Below, piece after piece: positions 20,220-31,300 of a stretch of DNA of 64,000 nucleotides. The DNA is from Archilochus colubris (lineage: Eukaryota; Chordata; Aves; Apodiformes; Trochilidae): assembly GCA_023079485.1 (NCBI GenBank), contig CM041083.1, forward strand, positions 150,616,552-150,680,551, given 5' to 3'. A model generated the notes under the pieces. It was not told the DNA's origin. It saw only the letters and a program-made list of their open reading frames with translations, and did not search any database. Positions within the stretch are counted from its first letter, which is position 1. The number at the start of each line of letters is the position of its first letter. Made by a program: the position numbers and the translations under genes.

Positions 20220-20750
20220 CAGCGCCTTTCCCACCCCGTTAAATCCTAACTTTTAAGGTCATCAGAAACCGGTTCCCCCTTTTCCATGTGCAATTCCAGG
20301 CTCACAGAAAGGCACAGGGATCTCCAACCCCACGTCCTGTGCAGTCGGGGGTGTGAGTTCCCGGGGGGCTGGGCGGTGTGGGGATGGGTCACCCTTCGGG
20401 GGGGGGTACCCCAGCTCTCCCACCTTTCTCCCTGGTGCAGCTTTGTGGGCTCCTCAATCGGTGTCAGCCTCCCCTGGGTCATACACAGGGACGGGAGGGG
20501 GGAAGGGGATAGGGTGAGGTGAGGAAGGGCTGCGGGGAAGCGATGTCCGCGGTGAGGACGGGAGGGAGGGAGGCGGGGGCAGAGGGCAGGGTGGCCGGGG
20601 CTGCGCACAACGGGCGGGAAGGGTTTGGGCAGCCTGGCTCGGTGCTTATCGATGGAAGTGTTCAAGCCTGGTTGCTCCTGGGTGAGCGTCAGGCCCCGCA
20701 GGCTTGGCCTAAGGGAGGGAGGATGCGCGGAGTGAGATGAGGGAGCAGGC
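20220..20750. promoter_or_regulatory. Intragenic CpG-rich block (CpG-island-like)
   Basis: About 26 CpG dinucleotides were counted by eye over about 530 bp, with 14 of them in 20521-20700. The surrounding intron is AT-rich and CpG-poor. GC-box-like sites occur at 20572-20579 (GGCGGGGG) and 20612-20618 (GGGCGGG), and an NRF1-like TGCGCA at 20602-20607. It lies between a minus-sense CR1 (ending 20197) and a plus-sense CR1 (starting about 20979), but its own sequence is not CR1. A 179-codon open stretch on the minus strand (20246-20785) is explained by GC richness and has proline-rich, family-less content. It could be an alternative or lncRNA promoter, a methylated orphan island, or the relic of a GC-rich insertion. 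Confidence 0.55.
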
Positions 20751-20978
20751 ACAGAGAGTTTCTCCTCAGGGTAACCTGCTGGCATGTCAGCCCCAACACT
20801 CCAGACTTAGCATCCACGGCATGGAAACTCCTCCTTCTGCTCAATGCCGTGCCCTCGTTTCATCCAGGATGAATGTTTGGTAGTTTTTTCCCTCCCCTGG
20901 TGTTGGTTGCCAACCATGAAGTGAAACCAGAGCTTGATTTCAAATGGCTTGGATATCTGCATTCTGTGTTAATTCAGA

Positions 20979-21413
20979 CAAAGCTGGTGAAGGGTCCAGA
21001 GCACAAGTGTTCAGGGAAGCATCTGAGGGAACTGAGGTTTTTTAATCGGTAGAAGAGGAGGCTCAGGGGAGACGTCATCACTCTCCACAACTCCCTGAAA
21101 GGAGGGGGGCCCGTCTCTTCTCCCAAGTAACAAGTGACAGACAAGAAGGAAATGGCCTCAAGTTGCACATGGGGATGTTTGCATCTGATATCAGGAGGAA
21201 TTTCTTCACTGACAGGTTGTCAGGCACCGGAACAGACTTCCCTGGGGAATGGTGGAGTCCCCATCCCTGTCTCCACCCTTACACATAAGAATGTGTAGAT
21301 GTGGTACTACTTAGGGACACGGTTTAGTGGTGGTCTTGGCAATGCTGGGTTAAGGGTTGGACTTGATGATCTTAAAGGTCTTTGCCAACCAAAATGATTC
21401 AGTGATTGTATGA
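20979..21413 (+). mobile_element. CR1 LINE, 3' fragment (plus sense)
   Basis: It reads in CR1 sense: AAGCTGGTGAAGGGTCCAGA, then GAGGAATTTCTTCACTGACA, GTTGGACTTGATGATCTTAA and the terminal ATGATTCAGTGATTGTATGA, a diverged octamer tail. This is the opposite orientation to the copy at 19595-20197. Its 3' flank is shared with the CR1 at 23455-23618. Confidence 0.93.
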
Positions 21414-21505
21414 AATACAGAAATCTGAATTATTACATGTGGTAAATAGATATAGTCACGTAGAGGCTTTTGTGTGGTGATTGCGGATATGTGGAGTTCT
21501 GTATT
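21411..21505 (+). repeat. Non-CR1 flank, copy A (shared with 23615-23735)
   Basis: Immediately after the CR1 tail comes TGAAATACAGAAATCTGAAT, then TATTACATGTGGTAAAT and GAGGCTTTTGTGTGGTGATT, ending with GTGGAGTTCTGTATT. The same order of blocks follows the CR1 at 23455-23618, with a small length difference. This sequence is not part of the usual CR1 3' end. Confidence 0.85.
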
Positions 21506-23454
21506 ATATTTTTTTTTCTGAATTTTCTTCTCAGGCTCTCTGAGGAAGATGCACAGTTTCATTTTCAGAGCTGCTACGGTCATGAGAGAGGATTCAACAA
21601 ATTGGTGTTATATCACATTCAAATACAATTTGTTAAAGCATCTGAGTCTCAAAAATCACAAAAGATTTAGAATGAAAACAAGTACATTTTCAGAGGCAGA
21701 TGTATCGGAGGATATTCCCAGTAAGAAAAGCAGGCTCAGCAGGAAAACTGCTTATCAGGATAACAATCTGGAGTCGGAAGGAGCTTTGTACTGTAAATCT
21801 ACTATGTCAATATACTAATGACTTTCATTGCCTTCCTACTGAGGAGAGAGGGTGGGTTATCCTTTGGTGATGTGGGGTTACACTCTCTCGTCCTTTTGTG
21901 ATAGGGTTAAGTGGTCCAATTACTGGATCCTAAGAGAACAACCACACACAGCTTCCTCAGGGCTGCCAGAGACTCAGGCAGAAACAGGCAGGAGGCACAG
22001 AGATTGGGTATGGGTCCAGATACCACTAGTGCTTGAGGATCACTCCAAAAGAGGGACAAAATTTAAGTCCACTTTGAAGTACAGCAATGTAATGAAGTGT
22101 TCTCATAAGATTTTATCCTAAAGCAGCAAAAATCTAATGAGACTAATCGATTCCCTGTTCCATCCCTATGGCTGGGTGGAAAGTCATGAATTTAGATATT
22201 CTTGCAAAACTGGTATTCAGTCTAATTCCCAATCAGGAAATGGACCCCTTCCAGTTTCTTGTTCACTTTGATACTAAAAGTGCTAGGACACGCTTATATC
22301 TGGAATATGGAATCTGAGCTCTGGGACTCAGTGAGCAGTATGAATTCATGGTGCACTCTTGCCTCTGCCATAAATTCAATACACTCTGCAAGACCATCTG
22401 TGGAATCTAATCTAGACAATTTAAAGAGCAAACACTGGGAAATTTTGTATGGGTAAGAATGGGCACAGTAGCAAGCACTTGAAGCATGCCTTTGTGAATC
22501 TAAATGAGAAGGTACCTGTCCCAAAGAGTTGTCATTCCAGACAGAAAAAGAGAGAGCAGAAAGGAATCCCCCTGTCATGCATATATATATATATATGAAA
22601 CATAATTGTATGCAAGGAAAATTACTTCAAATCAAACAGTGGGTCATTGGATAAGCAAAACATTATTCCTACATCTCTAGCACCTTCTGCACCATGAAAA
22701 GTCTGTTTTCCCTCCTTGGGTGTTGCTTTAGGTAATGAGGCTCTCTACTCCTCCATGGATGTCTGTAACAGCCAGAATACAGCAGTTCAAGCTATATTTA
22801 AATCAAGCAGGTAAATACAGCATACAACTAGACCTGTTTTTACTGCTGAAGTTATTTGTTGTTGCTCTTTGTAGGCTGCCATCCATCTCCCTTATACAGC
22901 AAGCATACTGCTGGTGTCTGGACACCCAGTGTCACCACATTGCTCAGGGGGGACACCGCTTTCTGGACGCTGACAAGCAAAGAGAAGGGAGCTGCACAAT
23001 TAAAGTGGATTTTGTCTCCCAAGAATGAAGGGCAAGCATCAATCCATGGCAGGTGGGAAGGCAAGAGAGACAGGGCTGGGAAAAGCTGTAGGAGGTAAAG
23101 CTATGGGTGCTGCTCCTGACAGGCTGGGATAGGGGATGCAGCTCTGGCTGCTGCACCACGTGTGCTGGGCAGTGATGGCAGTGACTTCAAGCCTGCTTTC
23201 TGCTAAGGGCACAAGTGACATCAGGCACCCAGCATGTTGCTGTGCATGCCCCTTTCCTTTTCTGTTAATGATAAAGTATGGGGCCCCTTCATCACAGAGG
23301 CTGCAGAGGGTGCTGTCACCAAGGCACATGGGGTCCAACCAGGATGTGGAAAGAAGGTATTCTGCATCTTCAGCTGCAGACTGGTGAGGGAAGGGTGGTG
23401 GGTGGGTGGTGAAAGCAAAGCTTCAGACCCTGAAGCAATTGAGCTGCAATGGAT
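21506..23454. other. Intronic sequence, nothing recognised
   Basis: Between the two CR1-plus-flank copies. It contains a perfect (AT)8 run at 22581-22596. A GC-richer stretch around 22900-23440 has several overlapping open frames, but none resembles a known protein. Confidence 0.6.
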
Positions 23455-23618
23455 ATCTAGGGAGTCCCTTCCTGAGTTACCATCCCTGGAGGTATTTAAA
23501 TGATGTGGTACTACTTAGGGACACGTTTTTGTGGTGGACTTGGCAGTGCTGAGTTAAAGGTTGGACTTGATGATTTTAAAGGTCTTTTCTAACCAAAATG
23601 ATTCTGTGATTCTGTGAA
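23455..23618 (+). mobile_element. CR1 LINE, short 3' tail (plus sense)
   Basis: GAGTTACCATCCCTGGAGGT leads to TGGTACTACTTAGGGACACG and GTTGGACTTGATGATTTTAA. It ends ATGATTCTGTGATTCTGTGA. It carries the same private variant TGGTACTACTTAGGGACACG as the copy at 20979-21413, so the two are close relatives or duplicates. Confidence 0.9.
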
Positions 23619-23735
23619 ATACAGAAATCTGAATTATTACAGGTGGTAAATCAATACATCATCAGGAAAGAAAAATCAGCAAAGAGCTTTTGTGGCATTG
23701 TGTGTGCTCACTGTGGAGATGTGGAGTTCTGTATT
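23615..23735 (+). repeat. Non-CR1 flank, copy B (shared with 21411-21505)
   Basis: TGAAATACAGAAATCTGAAT and TATTACAGGTGGTAAAT match copy A. An extra stretch of about 25 bp follows, then GAGCTTTTGTGGCATTG and GTGGAGTTCTGTATT. It ends exactly where another CR1 (23736) begins. Confidence 0.85.
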
Positions 23736-24150
23736 TCATAGAATCATCGTAGAATTTGGGTTTGGGTTGGAAGGGACCTTAATGAGCATCTAGTTCCACC
23801 TCCCTGCATGGGCAGGAACACTTCCCTCTAGACCAGGCTGCTCAAAACCCCATCCAACCTGGCCTTGAACATTTTTAGGAATGGGGCATCCACAACTTCC
23901 CTGGGCAGACTGTTCCAGTGTCTCACCACCCTCATAGTGAAGAATTTCTTCCTAATGTCTAACCTAAATCTCCCCTCTGGTAGTTTAAAGCCATTGCCCC
24001 TTGTCCTATAGTTACATACCCTTTTAAGAAGTCTCTCCCCTGTTTTTCTGTAGAACCCCTTCAGCTAATGGAAGGATGCTAAAAGGTGTTCTTCGAGTCT
24101 TCTGTGATTCACCAGGATGAGTAAAATATTCTTGCCCTATTCTCCCATCG
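23736..24150 (-). mobile_element. CR1 LINE, 3' fragment of a different subfamily
   Basis: On the plus strand TCATAGAATCATCGTAGAAT is followed by TTGGAAGGGACCTTAATGAG, GACCAGGCTGCTCAAAACCC and CATCCAACCTGGCCTTGAAC. AAGAATTTCTTCCTAATGTC follows. The diagnostic positions differ from the 16.1-kb and 19.6-kb copies. It decays into unrecognisable sequence by about 24150. Confidence 0.93.
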
Positions 24151-27100
24151 AGGCCTGGGAAATCCCTTTCCTGCTCTTCAGAGCTGTCAACACAAACAGG
24201 TATCACTGAGTGTTGCCAGCTGAGGAGCTGCCCACAGCTGGTAGGCAGCATCCTGCCAGCTCTGCCTCTTGAGGGAAGCAAGTAGCTGGACAGAAGATCG
24301 ATGCTTGCTCCTTGCACACAGGCAGCTTAAAAGCAGCCGAGCTTCTGTGCCAGCACCTCCAGGACTGAGGCAGCTGCAGCCTGATTATTTATTTTGTTTC
24401 TTTTTCAAAGTGTCTTCCCTACCTCAGCTTGCTGCTGTGTTTCAGCAAGGATTCATGCAAGGCCACGCCAGGCATTTGGTGATCACAACCTGTGTTCCCA
24501 CAGTCAGGAATCTGTCATGAATAGAATGACATTCTACAGGTAAAAAGTGCTACAGTTTATTTGCCTCCAAAATTCATGGCTTTAGAATTCATGTTTTGGG
24601 GGATTTAGTAATAGTTGCAGAGGAAAAATGAATTTGTCTTACCATAATAGTAAAGACACCAGATTTTACAAAAGACAATTTCTTTTACAAGACATGGGGT
24701 GAAGAATCTAGAAAATTTGCTGTTTTGTCTATAAAAAATAACCCCAAACTTCTTTACGGGTTAGTAAAAAAAAGAATACAGCCTCACAAAGGATAGAGTC
24801 ACAAATGAGGTAAAGATAATAATAGAAACATTCACATTTTCTGTCTATTTTAGCTATAAAATCAGTGATATTTTTTTCATCAGGAGCTCTTCACTAGACA
24901 GAAGAGATTACCCTCACTGAGTCAAAGCTACCACTGATATTGAATGCATAATATATAGGCCACTGCCTGAAGTATATTTTCAGGATCATCCCATAAGGAT
25001 CCTGAGCTTCACAGACTCTTTCATTTCTTATCCTCTTAATTTGAGTATTTTGAGAATGTTGTGGAAAATCCTGTCATTTGATGACATGGAGAAGAAAAGG
25101 ACTTGCAAAGTACTGGCACAGGGCGGAAGGGTCCTATAGCTACCCCCTGATAGGTATTGATATGGGAATAAAGGGAAAGATCAAAACCTGTCATCTCTGA
25201 GTTACCTGTGAAAGGAAAGACACAATGTTGTCAGAAAAGATGATTTTTGGCAAGGGAGTGGGATAGTGCCCCTCCTAAAATCTTTTCCTCCAAAGGAAAA
25301 GTTTGGAAAGTTGAACTAGAAGAAAAAATTATGAGGACTCTCCTGGAGTATAAAGTAGGTTAGTTGGTTTACCCATCAAATTGTTCAGCAGCAGTGATTA
25401 TGTGGTAATGTATAACTCATTTTTTAGTCACTGCAAATTTACTTCAGTAGTTCCCTGAAAATTTCCTGACAGTAATTTATGCAGGCCAAAGTCATGTTCT
25501 GTCAAGTGTGTCTCAGGCTATCATGCCTCATCTGTCCATCAAAGCCAATAAAAGTAGACACAGGGAATTTTGGAAAAAAAAAAAAGTAGAGGAACATAAG
25601 TATCTTATAATGAGTGAGATAAAGCTCAAGGAAAAAAAGAAAAAGGTAGGAATGGATTTCAGACAGACTGTCTGCCACTATCCACTGCTCTTAAATCTTT
25701 GCATTCAACAACAGCAGGTTACTAGAGGGGACCTGGTGTTTGTGGAGGAAAGGGAGCAAATGTACTGTTGCTCTGAAATATATAGATGCTCAGAGAGGGT
25801 GACTTGAAAAAAATTAAAAGCTGTGTGTGAAGAAATAGCCCAGCACCATTTTTTCTTTATTTAATTCTTATGTACAATGGAAGAAAGAGTGTGAAGCAAA
25901 TACAGTGTTCAAGAGGAAAAAAAAAAAGGAAAATGACACTGATTAGCATGCCTTTTATTCTGTGGTGTTAACATCTTGCTGTTGTGTAAAAAGATTGCCA
26001 CAAGGAAGAACAAGAAGCAGGAGAAGTATAGAATCCTAATTGAGATTTCTATCCTAAGCAAAACACAGTGATGATTGCTCATTCCTTTAGCATCCCTCCT
26101 CTGCCTTAGTCAGCACTCTGAATGGCAACATTGTCCTCTGATATTTCTGTGTAATGGCCTGACCTTCTGATCATTTGCAGGCTGAGCTAACAGCTGTTGA
26201 CTACTCTGCCCTAAATATCAAGCAAGTACTTTCTTATGTTCTTTAGTCTATGTCTTCAGCCACAAAGGGGCATGTACAAGGAGGAATGGTCATGCAGCAC
26301 TGGTCATATGAATTCAGCAGCTATGGGAAGGTGTGCTGAGGTTTAACTAGCTTTATCACAGCAGTAATAGCTTGCCATGAAATACAATGAAAAAATTAAT
26401 TCCTTCTGATTTCCTTGGGTTTTTTTCTGGTTCAGTGTATTTTTATTTTCTCTTTCAAATTTTATTTCTTTCCCATTTATTTTTTCTCTTGTGCAGAACA
26501 CAATCTCCCTCCTCTGCTGGCTCAGAATTGATTTCCTCTGTCATGCATGGTTGGGGTGTACTAATGTTGTGGTCCAGCTTGCTAACCAGCTCCCAGGATT
26601 ATGGTACCTCCTGCTTTGGCCTGTAAACACTTGAAGGGTAGCCAACCCCCAGGGTGAGACTTGGAAGCCTCTGTGAGTCTGGAAGATGGTGACCTGCACT
26701 GTGGTGGGGCATGAGAGATGGGAAACAATAAGAGCTTCCACTGGCTGCCCTGCATCTGGTGGGTGCTGCCTCCTCCTTGTACCCACCCACCTATGTGTAC
26801 TTCCAGGTGAGATGTCAGACAGGTTGGCTCAATACCTGACTGTCAGAGAACTCCTGCAGGCACACAGAGATGGGAAGTGGTGGAAGAGACTCTTCCCTGG
26901 CACCTCCACGCTGAGCACTGCTATGGAATTGGAGATTTGTTGGGTCAGAGCACTGAGTGTGTGTAGGGTTAACCCAAGCATGCAGTGTAGACGTTGTAGG
27001 GTTTTTTGTTGGGCTGTTCTTTTAGCAAATTCATTTTTCAGGTCATTCTGCATATATACATAGATATATATGCCCCTACACTTAACTGCTGCTGCATGCT

Positions 27101-28138
27101 ATGATGTGCCCTGCAACCCCTGGTCATCAAAATCAGATACGACTGGAAACCTGTGCTTCCCATCCAGTCTTTATACCCAGAATAGAAAGATTTTGGGTAG
27201 GGTGTACTTGAGTTTTGACAGCCTGGGGCTGGGGCTCAAGCCAGAGGAGTTGCCCCAGCCTCAGCATTTAGAGCAACTGGAAGCTGTCATTGAGCACCTC
27301 ACGTTTAGATACATCAAGTCAGCATGCAATAGGTTAAAGCATACTGAAAAAGGTTTCAAGAAACTTTCCCTAGGAAACTCATGTTGCCTCTAGTCATAGA
27401 ACAGATGTACCTCTTTGGAGCAGTTGTAAATCCTATGAGTATGCTAACAAATACACTACACATTCATTGGAACAATGTGCCCCATGGACTTAAACCGCAT
27501 CTCGACACTTTTTTTTTTTTTTCCCTGAAAATAATTATCACTCCTATTAGATGCTATATTTGGGATTTTTAGTCTTAGACATACATCTGCTTTCCTCTCT
27601 CTAGGTAGATATTTGGCCATGAAGGACATGTGCACTTGCAGCCTGATTTTTTCCCCAAAGAAGAGAAATAACCCTGTGACTATACACTGGGGCACTGGTT
27701 GCAGTTTAAACGAAGGTGACCCTGATTATGGCTTGAAGATACAGGCACTGCTAAAATGTTCCAGGAGCAGCACAAACCTTTGTGCACAAAATAAATTTTT
27801 AAAATGTCTCTTCTCATTTCAGTCAATTTTTCCTTCGAAATTATGCGACACCAGATCCCAGTGTTAGGATTTTATTTTCCTCTGAAATTCAGAAGGAATT
27901 CAGAAGGAAAAAAGCACTAAAAAAGCCCAGAAAAGTAGACTGAACAAAACCCCCAGAAGATAGCACAGATTTATGAAAAATCTAAAGATTATTCTTACCT
28001 GAAAGACAAATGAAATTAAAATAATGGAGATGGGGCAGACAATGCACAGGGACAGTTCAAGTGAGCCCAGTAGGTAAACTGAAAAGAAATTCAGTTGTAG
28101 AAATACAGACATCCCTGATAACTCTAGGTACAAAAATT
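24151..28138. other. Intronic sequence, nothing recognised
   Basis: Mostly AT-rich unique sequence with A- and T-runs (for example near 25572, 25920 and 27508). No gene, RNA gene or named transposon was seen. Confidence 0.6.
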
Positions 28139-28245
28139 TCATAGAATCTTGGAGTGGTTTGAGCTGGACAGGGGCCTTCAACATCCTCTGGTTCTGACTC
28201 TCCTGCCATGAGCTGGGACACCTCCTCAAAGACCAAGACCAAATT
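28139..28245 (-). mobile_element. Old CR1 LINE fragment
   Basis: TCATAGAATCTTGGAGTGGT, GGCCTTCAACATCCTCTGGT and CTGCCATGAGCTGGGACACC are diverged forms of the CR1 3' end in reverse orientation. They show many more substitutions than the other copies, so this is an older insertion. Confidence 0.7.
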
Positions 28246-28255
28246 TCTCAACAAG

Positions 28256-28328
28256 CAGAATTTCCATAACACCCAGAATTTTCCTAAAGCCCAGAATCTT
28301 AGTAACAAACCAGAATTTTGCCAATATG
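28256..28328 (+). repeat. Four-copy imperfect minisatellite (18-19 bp unit)
   Basis: Four consecutive units each start CAGAAT: CAGAATTTCCATAACACC, CAGAATTTTCCTAAAGCC, CAGAATCTTAGTAACAAAC and CAGAATTTTGCCAATATG. It begins about 10 bp after the old CR1 fragment. The units are well diverged, so the expansion is not recent. Confidence 0.75.
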
Positions 28329-31300
28329 TCACTGGGAGTGGATAAGTTTGGTTCTTGTCCTTAGGGACAACTGATACAGAAATACATCATATATAAATTA
28401 CCTATTATTTTCAAGTTTAAATTAACAGCAAACATAAGGCTTATTCCCCCCCCTCCTCCTCCTGCCCTGAGAGGTCATACCAAAAGTGCTAGTGCCTTTC
28501 TAAACAAACCATTGTTTTGTTTATCTGGAATCCACATTACAACACACACAGGCTGAGAGCACAGCCCACTTTGTAGCAAGAAACTTAAATCAGAACTGAT
28601 GCTAAATCAATGTCCTGATCATTTGCTTCCCCAGAGCCCTCTCACTCGCCACAATGGGAAAGCCACTGAAATGTAAAGTAGTAGTGCATGGCAGTACTGA
28701 TTTGGATTAGCTTTATTGTAGCCAGGAGCAGTTTTTAGCCAGTATTAAGTGCTTAATTCTCACTGACTCTCTTTTTTGGGGGCACACACATTATCCACAG
28801 ACCATCTGCTCTCCATGGGGTGTAGGTTACATCAATGAATATACTGATTTCACAGGTCTTAGGCAGGAATGCTGTTGAACACAGTGCTTTATATGGTGTG
28901 CTAAGGGAGCAGGAATACGGAGCTCCAGGAAGACTCAGCAGAATGGCTTCTCCAAGTCCTTTTGTCCAAGCTGGACACAGTCATTCTAGCACAAAATGCT
29001 GTAATTTTTTCAAGCACACTCTTAATTTCTGTTTCTTCTATACTTGAAAAGTTATGTATGTAAGTATGTTGGTAAAGGCATACATTTTTAACCCTAGTAT
29101 CAAGAGTATTAACCACTAGACACTCAAGGTAGATCTACGTTGCTGTATAAAAGAGGGAGAAGGCACAAGCATGGAACCTCACATGGCCCATGATGCTAAA
29201 TTGTTAACTTGTCTCCTGGCACTGTGCTGGACTCTCACCATCACAGTGTCCTGTTGTGGCTTGGAAAAGATTTCTTTCCAGGGACTGCTGCCAGCCTGCA
29301 ATGCACATGAAACTGTGTGTCTGTGGTACCCTCTGTCCTGTACAGCTCTTTTATGCCATCCTGGCAGGTTTTGCCTTCTCTTCCACAGCCATATACCTGC
29401 ATGCCATGTTCAAGGGCCCGTGACATACATGCTTGGTTTCATACTTCCCCAGTGATGGACTGCAGCATAACTTTCACATAATTTCACATTGTTTGAAGTG
29501 GAAACAAACATGCACACAAACTATTTTCCAAGACTACAGCAACACAATGTGAGACACACAGGAGATCCGAGACAAGGTGGTGTGGTCTGTGGATGCAGGC
29601 AGTTTGCTTCTGTGGGGAAACTGGTCCTCAGCAATGTGAGCAAGGCAGAGTTTACATCATACAGCCTCAAGATGCCATGATCATATTCTAGCCATCTCCC
29701 TATGGATATGGAGATGGTCCAGGTGGTCAAATGTAGGCTACCATTGATGTTGGAGATGTCCTGAAAAACATTGCCTGGCTTTCATTTGTTGCTTCAGGAG
29801 GAGGTGTGCCCACTGTCATGGTGAAGGATTGCTGTGACATGAATCTTGTGTCACACGTGATAGCCATGCCTAACATAATCTAAATTGTTTCAAATGGCAG
29901 TAGGTACCATATCTGAGCAGATGCATTGAGCTCTGACAGCTAAAAAACTAGATGCGTACTGATTAGTAGAACATCCTGTTAGTTCAAAGAATTGAAAGTA
30001 AGTACCTCATTATTGTCTGACACTGATAAAAAGCATCTGGGAGCCACTTCTCTTCCAGTAACTCAGAAGAGATGATCTACAGGATGGATACAGAGTACAG
30101 ATGTGCACAGTTAAGAGAGTTGTATCCCCAGACAGCTCTCAGAGAGTTGGAAATTGTAAATGGTACAAAAATCACACTTACTTTAAGTAAGCTTACTTTG
30201 AGTACTTACAAAATTGGATGTAAATTTAATTGCTAGTGTATTTTAAATTGAACTGGTTAGCAGCAGAAAAAAAGCATCTTTGAACTGAAGGCACTTGATA
30301 CTTCTGTTTGTGCTTTGAGGATTCACATTTAAATAGGGTCTAGTTCTAAAATGTGACTTTTGCCTCTGGGCTCCCACAGAATTTGCATTGTGACTCTCAC
30401 ACAAGGCCTAACAAAATGAACAGAATTTTTCTCATTTAATATTAGTCTCTAGAGTTTTTTTCTCTATATGATTTGACTGCTGAATATTATGCATTTGTTG
30501 CACCATGGTATCTGAGTTAGTTTGTTATGTCCACATTTACACCCTTTGGAGGAATGAACAGATGCTTACTGCAAGATCACTGCAACATTCTGGGTGCTCA
30601 GACCTGCTTAAAAGCAATGCCACTTGCTGAAAAAGCTTAATATGGTGTTATTAGCCTAATTGTGGACTCTAGTAAAGGAACATACTTATTCTGTCCTTCT
30701 TGTTTACTAGGGATGAGAGTTGGTTTCCTCACTGTGATTCCCAACTTAGCTAACATCACTCCAGAAAAGACAGCCCAATAAAACTGGAAAGATATCAAGT
30801 ATGTAAGCAAAAAAAAGATGCTTACTATATCTCCAACACAAGAGTAATTTCATTGTTTTCAATGAAAAAACTACTGTTCCAAGCAACATGAGAATAAGAG
30901 AAGTTACTGCATCGTTATAGGCAGCCATGAAAGACACCACACTTCTGGTGTCACCACTATTACACAACAGTCTGTCCTTGGGACAGAAAGCCATTTATAG
31001 TTCAGAGCTCCTCATGGAGGGTTAAATGCTTTAAATACTTGTGGGTGATGCTGTAATGGCAGAATCAGTAGCACTCTGAATGACCTCATCTTCGTGTTGC
31101 TCAAAACTGAAGGCATTCCAAAATGACAGGTACCAAAAAATGACAATTTGTCAAAACCGAATGACAGAATTTTATCCTTCACTTCTGTATATGTTCTACC
31201 TATCATCAGTTGTAGTAGAACAGACAACACTGATGATGCATGCATGATTTAGTGACATATTTCAGCTTCTCTCCAAGCCCCAAAAGTTAAGAAACTTCAT

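Noticed and set aside
20246..20785. 179-codon proline-rich open stretch on the minus strand
   Set aside because: It is explained by high GC content, which lowers stop-codon frequency. It has no recognisable domain.
28256..28328. Regularly spaced short repeats that could suggest a CRISPR array
   Set aside because: The units are directly adjacent and diverged with no unique spacers, and the genome is avian.
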